A DNA stretch of 48,118 nt from Brucella thiophenivorans (GCF_002252445.1 NZ_NNRJ01000031.1:1-48118); one strand, 5' to 3'. Counted from the stretch's first letter, positions 26,145-35,159 are shown. Program-made: numbers and translations. Notes: generated by a model not told the origin, from the sequence alone.

Positions 26145-26772
26145 TGACTATGGAAAAATAGAATCCATTCTAATGAGAGCGGAAACGTATAAATCCGCAT
26201 ACCGTCGAATGAGTTTCATAGCTATGGCTTTAGGAGCAGTTAGTGCGATTAGCGTTACAGCAGCGGTTTTTTTAGCGACAAATCAACCGGCACCGGTTTA
26301 TTTCGCAACAAATCCTGATGGAGCCATAACGCCGCTTATTCCATTAAGTGAGCCGTATCTTAGCCCCGCAGAGGTCGCTAATTTCGCTACGGAAGCAGCC
26401 ACACAGGCACTGACTTATTCATTTTCTAATTACCGCGCTGAATTTGAAGATATGAAACCATATTTTTCAAAGCCGCGCGGTTGGAACTCTTTTGTTGATG
26501 CTATCAATAATAGTGGTCAGCTGGAGCTAGTCCAAAAAAATCGGATGAATACAACTGCGGTTGCCCAAAGAGCCGTAATTGTAAAAGAGGGGCTGAACTC
26601 CCAAGGGGTTCATGAATGGATTGTGCAGCTACCATTGCGCGTAACATATCAATCATCTAGCCAAGTTACAGGTCAAAATTTCATCGTAACCTTGGCTTTA
26701 ACGCGCATGAAAACGAACGAATACCCAAGGGGTATTGCTGTTGCGAATTTTAACGCTGCACCCGGAGCTTAA
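26134..26772 (+). CDS. dotI: DotI/IcmL/TraM-like inner-membrane protein
   Basis: The 212-residue protein has a cytoplasmic N-terminus (about 30 residues), one membrane helix (about 26-47) and a periplasmic VirB8-like domain. Typical segments are PSEPYLSPAEVANFATEAATQ-like and the closing VTLALTRMKTNEYPRGIAVANF, a strong IcmL signature. It recruits periplasmic parts of the core complex. It starts inside the end of the dsbC-like gene, so translation is coupled. dotH follows after 2 nt. Confidence 0.9.
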   Translation: MSNNDYGKIESILMRAETYKSAYRRMSFIAMALGAVSAISVTAAVFLATNQPAPVYFATNPDGAITPLIPLSEPYLSPAEVANFATEAATQALTYSFSNYRAEFEDMKPYFSKPRGWNSFVDAINNSGQLELVQKNRMNTTAVAQRAVIVKEGLNSQGVHEWIVQLPLRVTYQSSSQVTGQNFIVTLALTRMKTNEYPRGIAVANFNAAPGA

Positions 26773-26774
26773 TA

Positions 26775-27845
26775 ATGAGACATATAATCTTGCCGCTCAC
26801 GTTGGCTTTAAGCACAGCGGCATTTCCTGCATGGTCACAAGAGGCAAGGCCGGTTGCTACATTGCCTGAGCAAAACAATACGCCGCAAACACAGCAGCCA
26901 GTGACAACACAAAACCAAGCGCCCGACCCAAATCGGTTCGGGCAAACAGGTACGCAGCGTGAAAATTCTTCAAACTCACGTGGGCAGAAGCGTGACGAAC
27001 AACCGCCAATTATTGGCACAAATCACCTGCTAAATTCACTTGATGAATTAGACCGTGAAATTACGCCAGAGGAAGCAACGGCATATGGGGCGGCAGTTCA
27101 AACACTAATGCCCATGACCCCAGATATGATTAGAGATTATCGTAAAAGGGTTGATGAAACTCAAAGAGCTGTATCAGAGCCACCATCGGGCATTCAGCCG
27201 AAGCTTATTAGTGATGCAATCCGTATTTCTTTGAAACCAGATCAGGCTTTAAGCACTATCCCAACTGCGCCAAACACAGTTTCTGTAATTAGTTTTTACG
27301 ATAAAACTGGTAAAGCATGGCCGGTAGCATCCTATGTTGTCGGCAGAGCTGATACTTTCCAAGTTTATGCCCTGCAGGAAGGTTCTAATAAGCTGGCAAT
27401 CAGTGCTTTGCAGCCACATGGCTACTCCAATTTAGTTATCTCACTTGTTGAAGAAAGCCGACCAATTGTTATCAATTTGCAGACGAGTAGCGATACAGCG
27501 TTAGCTCGGCGCGATATTACCGTTGAAGGTTATGGCCCGAATGCTTCGGTTAGCCCAACAACAGTTTCAGCTAAAGTTGCCCCAAGCGACAAAGTAATGA
27601 TGAGTTTTGTTCAGGGGGCAGGTTTACCAAAAGGTGCCGTTCAACTGCGCACATCTGATGCAGATACAGACGTTTGGTCATATTCCGGCAATTACTATGT
27701 AAGAACTCATGACACGCTTATTTCCCCTTCATGGTCAGCCGTTTTGACAGGGCCGGGGGGTGTTCATGCATACCGCATCAAACAATCGCCAGTGGCTCTT
27801 ATTTCGCGGAATGGCGCTATTGAACGTGTGAGGATTTCAAATTGA
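26775..27845 (+). CDS. dotH: DotH/IcmK/TraN-like outer-membrane core protein
   Basis: The 356-residue exported protein has a signal peptide (PLTLALSTAAFPAWS), a Gln/Asn/Pro-rich linker (about 35-75) and a C-terminal domain with the DotH/IcmK features: SVISFYDKTGKAWPVASYVVG and a beta-rich end through VHAYRIKQSPVALISRNG. DotH forms the ring in the outer membrane with DotC and DotD. It ends with TGA overlapping the TTG start of dotG. Confidence 0.9.
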   Translation: MRHIILPLTLALSTAAFPAWSQEARPVATLPEQNNTPQTQQPVTTQNQAPDPNRFGQTGTQRENSSNSRGQKRDEQPPIIGTNHLLNSLDELDREITPEEATAYGAAVQTLMPMTPDMIRDYRKRVDETQRAVSEPPSGIQPKLISDAIRISLKPDQALSTIPTAPNTVSVISFYDKTGKAWPVASYVVGRADTFQVYALQEGSNKLAISALQPHGYSNLVISLVEESRPIVINLQTSSDTALARRDITVEGYGPNASVSPTTVSAKVAPSDKVMMSFVQGAGLPKGAVQLRTSDADTDVWSYSGNYYVRTHDTLISPSWSAVLTGPGGVHAYRIKQSPVALISRNGAIERVRISN

Positions 27846-29152
27846 CCGAGAATAATCAAACGCCCGATAACGCTGATGAAAATGGCAAGCCAGAAATTAT
27901 TGAGCCTGAAATCAAAACAGGTTTAGAACAGGCCGTTCTTAATCGACGCAAGCGTACAAAGAAAAATCCTGCATTATGGGCAGCTGTTGCATTTGTTTTA
28001 ATTGGTGGCGTTGGCCTTACTGTTTACAAACAAATGAACCAACAACAGCAGGGCGGAAATTCAAGAATTTCTCGCGCCCCAACGGTTGATAGTACGCCAG
28101 CAGGTCAACAACTGGCAGAAAGCCCACGCTATAAAGATAACCTTGATACAGTGAACCAACGAGGTTCGGAGGAAGCCGCCCAGACTGGCAAAAGTTTCAT
28201 CGCTGTGCCTGATGAACCTTTGCGTGATGTAGACCAAAAGCCAGTAGCAAAAAACAATTTCAGAAAACCTTTAGCTCCAGCGAATGAGCCGGAAGTTCAG
28301 GTAAAAGAAGAAATTGTAGTTGAGACACGTCGAGAGCAAGCCCCGCCGCCGCCGGACTATTCGCGTATCAATCAATTAGCAAAAGCAATTACGCAGCAAG
28401 CCAGCACTTATGAACGTGGTTGGAGTACAACAGGCTCAGTTAATACGATTGTCCTCAATCAAGAGCTTTATAAAACTCCCGCACAAAGAGCGCAGGAGGC
28501 CGAGCAAAAGGCACTGGCAGCACAAGCAGCACTAGCCGCAGGCGCGACACCTGATTATTCACCAAACAATGCAATTAACGCAGGTCAGTTTGCATTTGCT
28601 CGCATGGTAAATAGCACAGATTCAGATACCCCAGGTCCCGTTATTGCTGAAATAATGAAGCGTGGGCCGCTATATAAAACCCGACTGATTGGTGCATTCC
28701 AGCCGAATGAAACGAACAGTGGTTTAATCGTAGAGTTCAATCGAATGGTGTTTCCTGACGGTACAGAACAGGGAATTGCAGCCTATGCAGTGGATGCAAA
28801 TAAGGGCTCAATATCTGTTAAATCCGAAGTCGATAAACGCTTGTTTTCAAGATATGCGCCGCTCATAGCAGCGTCATTTATTGAGGGACTTGGTAACACT
28901 TTATCGGAGAGTGGCAGCACTTTAATTTATGGCTCTAACACGACAACACTTGATCGGGACAAGCCAACATTTGAGCAGGGGCTTTATGCCGGAGCTGGTA
29001 AAGTAGGCCAGCGAATGGCAGAAGACATTGAGAAATCAGCGCCAAAAAATGCGTTGGTAAAATTAAATGCAGGCAAGACAATCGGAATACTTTTCTTGCA
29101 AGGTGTACCAATGCCGCTTTCAATGCAAGCAGCTAATGAAAGTACAAACTGA
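27842..29152 (+). CDS. dotG: DotG/IcmE/TraO-like core protein (VirB10-like)
   Basis: The 436-residue protein starts with TTG in TTGA, overlapping dotH, and GTGAGGA lies at good spacing. It has a short cytoplasmic part, one membrane helix (about 42-60), a Pro/Glu/Gln-rich periplasmic linker and a C-terminal VirB10/TrbI-type domain (from GPVIAEIMKRGPLYKTRLIG to KTIGILFLQGVPMP). The very long repeat region of Legionella DotG is absent, as in conjugative TraO. It spans the envelope and links the inner and outer parts of the core. Confidence 0.92.
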   Translation: MTENNQTPDNADENGKPEIIEPEIKTGLEQAVLNRRKRTKKNPALWAAVAFVLIGGVGLTVYKQMNQQQQGGNSRISRAPTVDSTPAGQQLAESPRYKDNLDTVNQRGSEEAAQTGKSFIAVPDEPLRDVDQKPVAKNNFRKPLAPANEPEVQVKEEIVVETRREQAPPPPDYSRINQLAKAITQQASTYERGWSTTGSVNTIVLNQELYKTPAQRAQEAEQKALAAQAALAAGATPDYSPNNAINAGQFAFARMVNSTDSDTPGPVIAEIMKRGPLYKTRLIGAFQPNETNSGLIVEFNRMVFPDGTEQGIAAYAVDANKGSISVKSEVDKRLFSRYAPLIAASFIEGLGNTLSESGSTLIYGSNTTTLDRDKPTFEQGLYAGAGKVGQRMAEDIEKSAPKNALVKLNAGKTIGILFLQGVPMPLSMQAANESTN

Positions 29153-29460
29153 TGAATGAAACTGAAAATATTTATGGCAGAACGGTGGAATGGCGTGAGA
29201 CAATGCGCAATCCTTCTTTCTTCATGATGGACGGATATTTTGTATTATTTCTGCCAATATTTTTGTTTCATATTCGTTGGTGGACGTTCACAGTTTTGGT
29301 CATTATGGCGATAGTTTTTGGCACGATGCGCTTTTTTAATTATCGCCCATCAAGTGCGTTTCGCGCTGTAAGATCGCTTCTTGCTGGCTCATATAGGCCA
29401 GCAAGAAGAGGAATTTCTGGACGTTCAGCGATTGATTATGGCTTTGAATCAAAGCCATAA
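29152..29460 (+). CDS. icmT: IcmT/TraK-like small membrane protein
   Basis: The 102-residue product begins with a short hydrophilic stretch containing WRETMRNPSFFMMDGYF, then a long hydrophobic region with two membrane segments and a basic tail (RPARRG). The WR..R.P.FF...D.. start is characteristic of IcmT and R64 TraK. It starts inside the dotG stop (ATGA). A perfect 25-bp palindrome covers its last codons and stop. This ends the rightward T4SS block. Confidence 0.85.
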   Translation: MNETENIYGRTVEWRETMRNPSFFMMDGYFVLFLPIFLFHIRWWTFTVLVIMAIVFGTMRFFNYRPSSAFRAVRSLLAGSYRPARRGISGRSAIDYGFESKP

Positions 29461-29562
29461 TCACCACTGAGTTGAATAAATGGCTCTGCACTCAATAATT
29501 TTACCTATGTTATTGATAATCAATACAAAAGCATAGCCATATGCCAGTGTATTACTGGCTAT
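29436..29562 (+). terminator. Hairpins ending the icmT operon
   Basis: The palindrome at 29436-29460 has 12-bp arms and overlaps the stop codon. A second hairpin at 29543-29559 (GCCAGT-GTATT-ACTGGC) competes with a wider pairing, ATAGCCA (29533-29539) with TGGCTAT (29556-29562), and a T-rich stretch follows. The rest of 29563-29885 is very AT-rich with no gene I can support. Confidence 0.5.
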
Positions 29563-29885
29563 TTCGATTTTAGTATTTTAGCAAAATATTTGTAATATCA
29601 GGCTAATTCGCAAGTCGCATATGACCATATATTGATAAAATAATTACTTTAAAATTCTATAAATTTTTGATTTATTCTTTCTAATACTTTTAAATATAAT
29701 TTAATATCACTTCCTAGTAGTTTATTTTATCATATTGTAATTTATTTAATTTTATTTTGCTCATATTTAGTCATTATATTAGCCTTAAAACGGTTAAAAA
29801 ATCTCATAAAAATCGGCCCTACTGGATAATCGTAATTTTTTTGTATATGCTGAGCCACAGTTAGACTCTTTTTTACAGAAATTGC

Positions 29886-30278
29886 ATGAACAAACAGCGT
29901 AAAACTAAGCAAAAAATAATATTCGTTGAGGGTACACCGCATTCTGATCAGATTAAGAGCGGTGAAAGTGCCGTCAATATTTGTTTACTAAACAAAATAA
30001 AGCAGAATCCAATATTTAAGCGTAAAAAATGGACGCTTATTTTAGACCTTTTGATAGAAAATCATTACGATGATGGAACTATAGCAAATTCCAAATCAAT
30101 CGCAGCATGGTCAGACGTAAATTACAACACTGTATGGCGTCTGAAAAACTTCTTGCTCGAACATGAATATCTAGAATTAATCAATCGTAATGGTCTGGTT
30201 GCTTTTAGCCAAGAGCTGGTACTTGTCAAAGACGGAGAGGGCGAAGTTGTAACGCCCAAAATGACCCACAGATTTTGA
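29886..30278 (+). CDS. Small winged-helix-like protein, unknown role
   Basis: The 130-residue basic protein has a region resembling a winged helix: WTLILDLLIENHYDDGT, then SIAAWSDVNYNTVWRLKNFLLEHEYLELINRNG. No strong ribosome-binding site precedes the ATG, so the start is uncertain. It stands alone after an AT-rich region. It could be a transcriptional regulator of the T4SS genes or a small replication protein. I have no family-level recognition. Confidence 0.55.
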   Translation: MNKQRKTKQKIIFVEGTPHSDQIKSGESAVNICLLNKIKQNPIFKRKKWTLILDLLIENHYDDGTIANSKSIAAWSDVNYNTVWRLKNFLLEHEYLELINRNGLVAFSQELVLVKDGEGEVVTPKMTHRF

Positions 30279-30427
30279 TTAAGTCGCATAAATAAGCATA
30301 AATTATTAGACACAAAAACTTGCGTTTCTTATTTTAATTAATGCATTGATGGGTGAAATTAGCGCAGATTTAAAGCAGTTTTAAAGGCATGATTTTCGTT
30401 CAATTAATCACGCCTGATAGCTTTTGT

Positions 30428-30763
30428 TTACATAGCCTGTAAACTAATTTCCCTATCACAAGATGCATAAATATTTATGTGATAATTTAGCTTATAGCAA
30501 AATTTTCGTGCGCCGTTTAAGCTGTCAAAAGTTATAACGATTAATCCATTTACATGCTTATCAATACGGATATATGCAGCTGCTTTAGCTGTGCATTTCT
30601 CATTTTTTTGTTCATAACTAACATCAGTTATAGATGAATAAGGTATTTCCTTTGCATCGATAAAAAGAGCTTCCGATGTCCAAAATTCAATATCATTTTC
30701 GTTGTAAATAAGTTCTTTTGTTAAACCTAATTTTAAACGCTTGATAAGGTCTAAAATTCTCAT
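30428..30763 (-). CDS. Hypothetical protein (111 aa)
   Basis: No family is recognised with confidence. The alternation of short strands and turns (EFWTSEALFIDAKEIPYSSITDVSYEQKN ... GLIVITFDSLNGARKFCYKLN) looks like a small pleckstrin-homology-type barrel, but that is only a visual impression. It is the one leftward gene between the icmT and umuDC regions and has no neighbour in an operon. Confidence 0.5.
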   Translation of the reverse strand: MRILDLIKRLKLGLTKELIYNENDIEFWTSEALFIDAKEIPYSSITDVSYEQKNEKCTAKAAAYIRIDKHVNGLIVITFDSLNGARKFCYKLNYHINIYASCDREISLQAM

Positions 30764-31086
30764 TGAACTGAACCTTGCATTATCTAATTTTTGGGGAATA
30801 AACGAAATTTGATAAATACGAAGGCGGCAAGCTTGAGTAGCTTAGCTGTATTAATTCATCAAAAATGTATCTTTATGTTTTTTTAGCCAAATAAAGTATT
30901 TTACCAAATAGTCAACTGGCCGTCCCCTGCGGGCGGGCTTTATTCAGTCGCAAATCAATTTAGAGACTAAATTGATTTTCACCTGAACCGAACCCGCAAA
31001 GCGGTTTCGGCCCTTTCGGGTAACAATCCCTGACGGGGAGCTATTTGATTGACCCTTTCATTTTATTCAAATTGATATTACTTGAC
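30764..31086 (+). promoter_or_regulatory. Hairpin-rich leader upstream of umuDC
   Basis: No gene is visible. There is a perfect 12-bp hairpin at 30952-30978 (AAATCAATTTAG with AGA loop) and a 10-bp stem with one mismatch at 30988-31010 (CCGAACCCGC/GCGGTTTCGG). G+C-rich hairpins around 30921-30937 and 31009-31050 add to it. It resembles the leaders of the methyltransferase, ParB-like and ardC genes in style but not in sequence. Being upstream of the LexA-controlled promoter, it might provide a second way of starting transcription. Confidence 0.45.
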
Positions 31087-31114
31087 GTTCATGTTACGTT
31101 CTAGCCAGTATAAG
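31082..31114 (+). promoter_or_regulatory. LexA box overlapping the umuD promoter
   Basis: GTTC at 31087-31090 and 31098-31101 with a 7-base spacer form the alphaproteobacterial LexA (SOS) box. It overlaps TTGACG (31082-31087), a good -35, and a -10-like region near 31106-31114. LexA would repress umuDC until DNA damage. Gammaproteobacterial LexA uses a CTGT-N8-ACAG box instead, so this points to an alphaproteobacterial host range. Confidence 0.8.
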
Positions 31115-31124
31115 GCCAACGATC

Positions 31125-31553
31125 ATGAAGTTCACACCCGTTTCAGTTACTCAATCTAATCATTCAGTAGCGCTTTCACCGGTATCTGTACCGGCTGGTT
31201 TTCCATCACCGGCCAGCGACGATTTAGAGGATGAAATTGACCCTATTGCTTGGATCGTCAGACGACCCAGCTCAACATTTTGGTGGCGGGTGACTGGTGA
31301 CAGTCTGATTGATGAAGGTATTCATGATGGTGATTTAATTGCCGTCGATAAGGCCGGAAAAGTGCGCATAGGGCGCATTGTGCTTGCGGTCATTGATGGT
31401 TCTATAACACTTAAAAAACTAGCCAAGCGTGACGGTATTTATTGGCTAGACCCCAAGTCCCAAGGCAATAATTATCAGCCAATTCGCATGACAGAAACAA
31501 CAGAGATTTGGGGTGTTATTGCTGGAATTGTTCGCCGGTATTCCGTGGAATAA
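31125..31553 (+). CDS. umuD: UmuD-like self-cleaving subunit of polymerase V
   Basis: The 142-residue protein has the cleavage site A24-G25 ([10 protein letters not shown]), the catalytic Ser60 ([11 protein letters not shown]) and the Lys97 region ([10 protein letters not shown]) of the LexA/UmuD peptidase fold. Activated RecA filaments trigger its self-cleavage, and UmuD' then joins UmuC. The ribosome-binding site AAGG lies 8 nt before the ATG, and the LexA box is directly upstream. umuC follows after 4 nt. Confidence 0.93.
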   Translation: MKFTPVSVTQSNHSVALSPVSVPAGFPSPASDDLEDEIDPIAWIVRRPSSTFWWRVTGDSLIDEGIHDGDLIAVDKAGKVRIGRIVLAVIDGSITLKKLAKRDGIYWLDPKSQGNNYQPIRMTETTEIWGVIAGIVRRYSVE

Positions 31554-31557
31554 TCTC

Positions 31558-32835
31558 ATGATTAAGCCAATTGCTTTAATCGACGGCAATAATTTCTATT
31601 GCTCATGTGAACGTGTATTTGATGCAAGTTTAATAGGTAAGCCCGTCATTATTCTCTCAAATAATGACGGTTGCGCAGTTGCGCGCTCAGATGAAGCAAA
31701 AGCGCTCGGCATTAAAATGGGCGCTCCACTATTCAAAATCCGCGATATTGTTAGGCAGCACGGGGTTAAAGTGCTGTCCTCAAATTATACGCTTTACGGC
31801 GATATGAGCCGCCGTGTCGTGGAAACCGTTGCTCAGTTTTCACCTAATTACGAGATCTATTCAATTGATGAAAATTTTGTAGATTTGTCAGGCTTCGGTT
31901 CCCGATATGAAGCGATCGCAATTGAAATGCGCGCAACCGTTAGACAAAACACTGGCATTCCTAATTGTGTTGGTATTGCTACCACGAAGACACTCGCAAA
32001 GCTTGCCAATCATGCGGCAAAGAAAAATCCCCTTTTCAATGGTGTATGTGATTTTACGAAACAAGATATTTTAGACTGGTGCCTAAAACGTATTGCGGTC
32101 GGTGAAGTTTGGGGCGTAGGAGCGCGCACAGAGGCAAAGCTGATTAATCTCGGCATAACTACTGTAGCTCAGTTGAGAGACATGCCACGCGCTCTAGCGC
32201 GTCAAATAGGTTCGGTTGTTCTGGAAAGAACGGTTGCAGAATTGCAAGGCATCAAATGCCTAGAAATTGAAGATATTGCACCACAACGCAAAGGTATGGC
32301 GGTCACACGTTCCGCAGGTACGCCGATGGGCAGCCTTCATGCAGTTATGGAGGCTTTGGCCGCTCATGCATCGCGTGCCGCAGAGAAATTGCGAATGCAT
32401 GGTTTAGTCGCAGGTCAGATAACAGCATTTTTCCATACAAACGCTTTCTCTAAAACTGCGCCGCAGCATTCGGTATCACGTACGATTCAGCTTAAACCAA
32501 TGTCAAATAATACATTTGATTTGGTTCAAGCTGTTAGCCGTTGCGCTCACTCCGGTTGGTACGGGAATAAAGCAGACAATGGTTTCAGCTACACAAAAGC
32601 CGGTGTAATTCTGGATGATCTATTGCCAGAGGGTAATGCACCCAAAATGCTTTTTGAAATTGAGCAGCCCCGTGACGCTCGTTTAATGGCTGCATTGGAT
32701 GAAATTAATGGCCGTTTTGGAAAGAAGAAAGTCGTAATCGGGGCGCAAGGTTTTAAAGGTGGTTATGAAGCCAAGGCGCAAAATCGTTCGCCTCGTTACA
32801 CAACTCGGTTAGCCGATTTGCCAACTATCAAATAA
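31558..32835 (+). CDS. umuC: UmuC-like Y-family DNA polymerase (error-prone)
   Basis: The 425-residue protein starts [21 protein letters not shown] (first catalytic Asp), has the steric segment [13 protein letters not shown], and the second catalytic pair in [12 protein letters not shown]. Most relatives read SIDEAF or SIDEVF here. The N in this position is unusual, but the acidic pair is kept. Helix-hairpin-helix ([21 protein letters not shown]) and little-finger domains complete it. The start at 31558 is better than the in-frame TTG at 31513. Together with UmuD it gives SOS mutagenesis and may help replication restart after transfer. Confidence 0.93.
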   Translation: MIKPIALIDGNNFYCSCERVFDASLIGKPVIILSNNDGCAVARSDEAKALGIKMGAPLFKIRDIVRQHGVKVLSSNYTLYGDMSRRVVETVAQFSPNYEIYSIDENFVDLSGFGSRYEAIAIEMRATVRQNTGIPNCVGIATTKTLAKLANHAAKKNPLFNGVCDFTKQDILDWCLKRIAVGEVWGVGARTEAKLINLGITTVAQLRDMPRALARQIGSVVLERTVAELQGIKCLEIEDIAPQRKGMAVTRSAGTPMGSLHAVMEALAAHASRAAEKLRMHGLVAGQITAFFHTNAFSKTAPQHSVSRTIQLKPMSNNTFDLVQAVSRCAHSGWYGNKADNGFSYTKAGVILDDLLPEGNAPKMLFEIEQPRDARLMAALDEINGRFGKKKVVIGAQGFKGGYEAKAQNRSPRYTTRLADLPTIK

Positions 32836-33160
32836 ATAAAGAAGGCCATCGGCCTACATTTCTCATAATATTTTGAAGGGGGAAAAGAGGGCTTTGCCCC
32901 CTACCCCTCGCAAGCAGGAAAATGGGGTTTCCCCGTGCTTCCGCATTCATTTCAGCCGGCTAAACCGGCTTTCACTCATTTGTGCAGCAACACCAGGAGC
33001 AAAGATGCTCTTGGTGTCCCTTCGGGCGGGTGATCCCCCTCCCCATTTTCCAACTTGCCACCCCTTACCCCCAGTCTCACTTGCGACGCCGCAGGAGCAG
33101 AAACGGGGTTTCTGCCCTACGGGCTAGAAAGCGCTCCGCGCAAAAAGAAAGGGTTTTAAA
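32836..33160 (+). promoter_or_regulatory. Structured non-coding leader of the ParB-like gene
   Basis: A short hairpin after umuC (AGGCCATCGGCCT) may terminate it. A GC-rich stretch follows with AGCCGG/CCGGCT at 32954-32970, a 12-bp stem with one mismatch at 32990-33017 (loop AAGA), and GCAGAAAC-GGG-GTTTCTGC at 33097-33115. Open frames across this stretch have no ribosome-binding site and look spurious. Confidence 0.5.
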
Positions 33161-35014
33161 ATGGCAATCATAGAAATCGAATTATCAAATTTAGTTATTG
33201 ACCCGAAAAATGTTCGCAAAAATCACGTCCCTGCGGATTTGGCGACATTGGCCGCAAGCATCCGTGCAACAAATTACAAGTTGCTACAAAATCTTGTAAT
33301 CCGGCCAGCTGATAATGATGGTCAATTCTATGTAACGGCTGGCGGTCGCAGACTGGCTGCGTTGCAGCAATTGGCCGATAACGGCGAAATTGCACAAGAT
33401 CATAAGATCATATGCTCATTGCGAACCGATGAAACCCCCGAAGCTTTGAGCCTGATTGAAAATGAAGCCCGTGCAAATATGTCTGTTCTGGAACAATTTG
33501 CAGCGTTCAAAGCCTTGGCAGATAACGGTGCAACGCACGAAGAAATAGCAAATAAATTTAATGAAGCGCCGAAAACTGTTCGCAAGCGTCTTGCACTGGC
33601 AAACCTCGCACCGGAAGTTTTAGACGGATATGTAAATAATCATCTTTCAGTGCATCAGCTACAGGCGTTCACAATAACGGAAGATCATGCACGGCAAAAA
33701 TCTGTTTTAACTATGATGGTGAGCCACCATTTAAGCCCCGTCCAAATTCGGGAGGCAATCACTAATTCTAAAATTACGACTGATTGCCCCATTACCAAAT
33801 ATGTCGGTTTAGATGCATACCTACAGGCTGGCGGCACAGTCATAACAGACCTGTTTTCAGAGCAAGAAAATAGCGGCGTAATTCAAGATCAAGAACTGCT
33901 TACAAGCTTGTTTGATACCAAGCTGGAAGGTGTAAAAAATCAGCTTTTTGCCGAAGGTTGGCAATGGGCAGAAGTTTTAAATAATTATAGTGATTATTGG
34001 AACTGGCGGCAGATTTACGGTGTTAAAGCACCTTTCACCGATGCAGAAGAAAGCCAGCTTGCCGAGTTTGAGGCAGAGCTTACAGCTTTGGCTAAGCTTA
34101 TTGAGAACGAGCCAGATAACAGCCAAATCAAAGACGAATATCAGGCCATTTCAGAGCTTTATGACGAGTTAAAAGACCGGCCAAACATTTATGACGCAGA
34201 GGCTTTAGCTATTGCCGGAGTTGTGCTTTCGCTCGATAGAGACGGCACTCTAATTTTTAGACGTGGCTATGTTCGCCCAGAAGACGAGCAAAAGAAACCT
34301 AAAAATGAAGGTGCCACCGGTGAAGTAAATGAAGGTGAAGGAATTTCCCAAACTTTGCGCGAAGACCTAACAGCACATAAAAATGCAGCTTTAATTGCGG
34401 CTTTCGCCGCAAATGCAGAAATTGCTTTGGTGGCTGTAGTGCATAATTTACTGCTATCTAGCCACTATACAGCCTATCATAAATCAGTGCTGAATATTAA
34501 CACGCAATCGACCAACACCCTCGGTTATATGAAGCAATCTGATAGCTCAAAAGCATATGATGATTTTGAAGCGATTAAAGAGCAAATGGCCGATTTGCTA
34601 CCGGCCAAGGCTGACGAATTATTCAATTGGTTGCTCGATCAGAAAAAAGCAACTTTGCTTTCATTGCTGGCCTATGCAGCAGCACCAACAATTGACGTTA
34701 TCGAAACACGGAACCAAATGAAGCCGGTAGACGTAGATAATCAACTTGCAAAGGCTCTTAATATAAATATGCGCCAATGCTGGACAGCGACCGCCGAGAG
34801 CTATTTTAAACATATTCCGCGTATTGAGATTGCGCGAACTGTAGGCGTGATTAAAGGCGAGAGTGCCGAGCGTGAAATCATGGCAGCGTCAAGCAAAGGT
34901 GATGCAGCAAAGTTAGCTGAAAAGCTCACAAAGGGCGCGAACTGGTTGCCTTCATTGCTCGAAATTCAGCCCGATACAGAACCAGAAGAAGACGAAATTC
35001 ATTCCGCAGCATGA
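33161..35014 (+). CDS. Long ParB-like protein (plasmid establishment type)
   Basis: The 617-residue protein starts with a ParB/Srx domain: NLVIDPKNVRKN, then RATNYKLLQNLVIRP, FYVTAGGRRLAAL, and SLIENEARANMSVLEQFAAF. A KorB-like helix-turn-helix follows (THEEIANKFNEAPKTVRKRLALANLAPEVL). The remaining 400 residues are acidic, helical and of unknown function. It is far larger than a partition ParB, and the plasmid already has parA with its own partner. Proteins of this size with an N-terminal ParB domain are typical of leading regions (for example YubM of F). It may have nuclease or DNA-binding activity. The ATG follows AAAGGG. Confidence 0.85.
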   Translation: MAIIEIELSNLVIDPKNVRKNHVPADLATLAASIRATNYKLLQNLVIRPADNDGQFYVTAGGRRLAALQQLADNGEIAQDHKIICSLRTDETPEALSLIENEARANMSVLEQFAAFKALADNGATHEEIANKFNEAPKTVRKRLALANLAPEVLDGYVNNHLSVHQLQAFTITEDHARQKSVLTMMVSHHLSPVQIREAITNSKITTDCPITKYVGLDAYLQAGGTVITDLFSEQENSGVIQDQELLTSLFDTKLEGVKNQLFAEGWQWAEVLNNYSDYWNWRQIYGVKAPFTDAEESQLAEFEAELTALAKLIENEPDNSQIKDEYQAISELYDELKDRPNIYDAEALAIAGVVLSLDRDGTLIFRRGYVRPEDEQKKPKNEGATGEVNEGEGISQTLREDLTAHKNAALIAAFAANAEIALVAVVHNLLLSSHYTAYHKSVLNINTQSTNTLGYMKQSDSSKAYDDFEAIKEQMADLLPAKADELFNWLLDQKKATLLSLLAYAAAPTIDVIETRNQMKPVDVDNQLAKALNINMRQCWTATAESYFKHIPRIEIARTVGVIKGESAEREIMAASSKGDAAKLAEKLTKGANWLPSLLEIQPDTEPEEDEIHSAA

Positions 35015-35048
35015 CGGAGAAAGTTGCTTAAAATCGCTATGTATTTAT

Positions 35049-35084
35049 GTTGGGTGAGGATGATAATTTTCAATTTCACCCAAC
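35049..35084 (+). terminator. Hairpin after the ParB-like gene
   Basis: GTTGGGTGA (35049-35057) pairs with TCACCCAAC (35076-35084). It lacks a T-tract, but its place between the ParB-like gene and the vapBC promoter suits a terminator. Confidence 0.5.
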
Positions 35085-35092
35085 GAAAACAT

Positions 35093-35148
35093 TGTTCCAG
35101 CGGTATATAAATGATAGAATATACTTATATCCAATAAAGGATATACCG
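35093..35148 (+). promoter_or_regulatory. vapBC promoter and operator
   Basis: TTGTTC (35093-35098) and TAGAAT (35115-35120) are spaced by 16 bp. Inverted repeats CGGTATAT (35101-35108) with ATATACCG (35141-35148), and TATATCC (35126-35132) with GGATATA (35139-35145), cover the promoter. This is a plausible binding site for the VapB-VapC complex. Confidence 0.6.
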
Positions 35149-35159
35149 GAGATAAAGCA

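Noticed and set aside
32873..33173. Two overlapping frames upstream of the ParB-like gene
   Set aside because: They span three hairpins, have poor start signals and no recognisable product.
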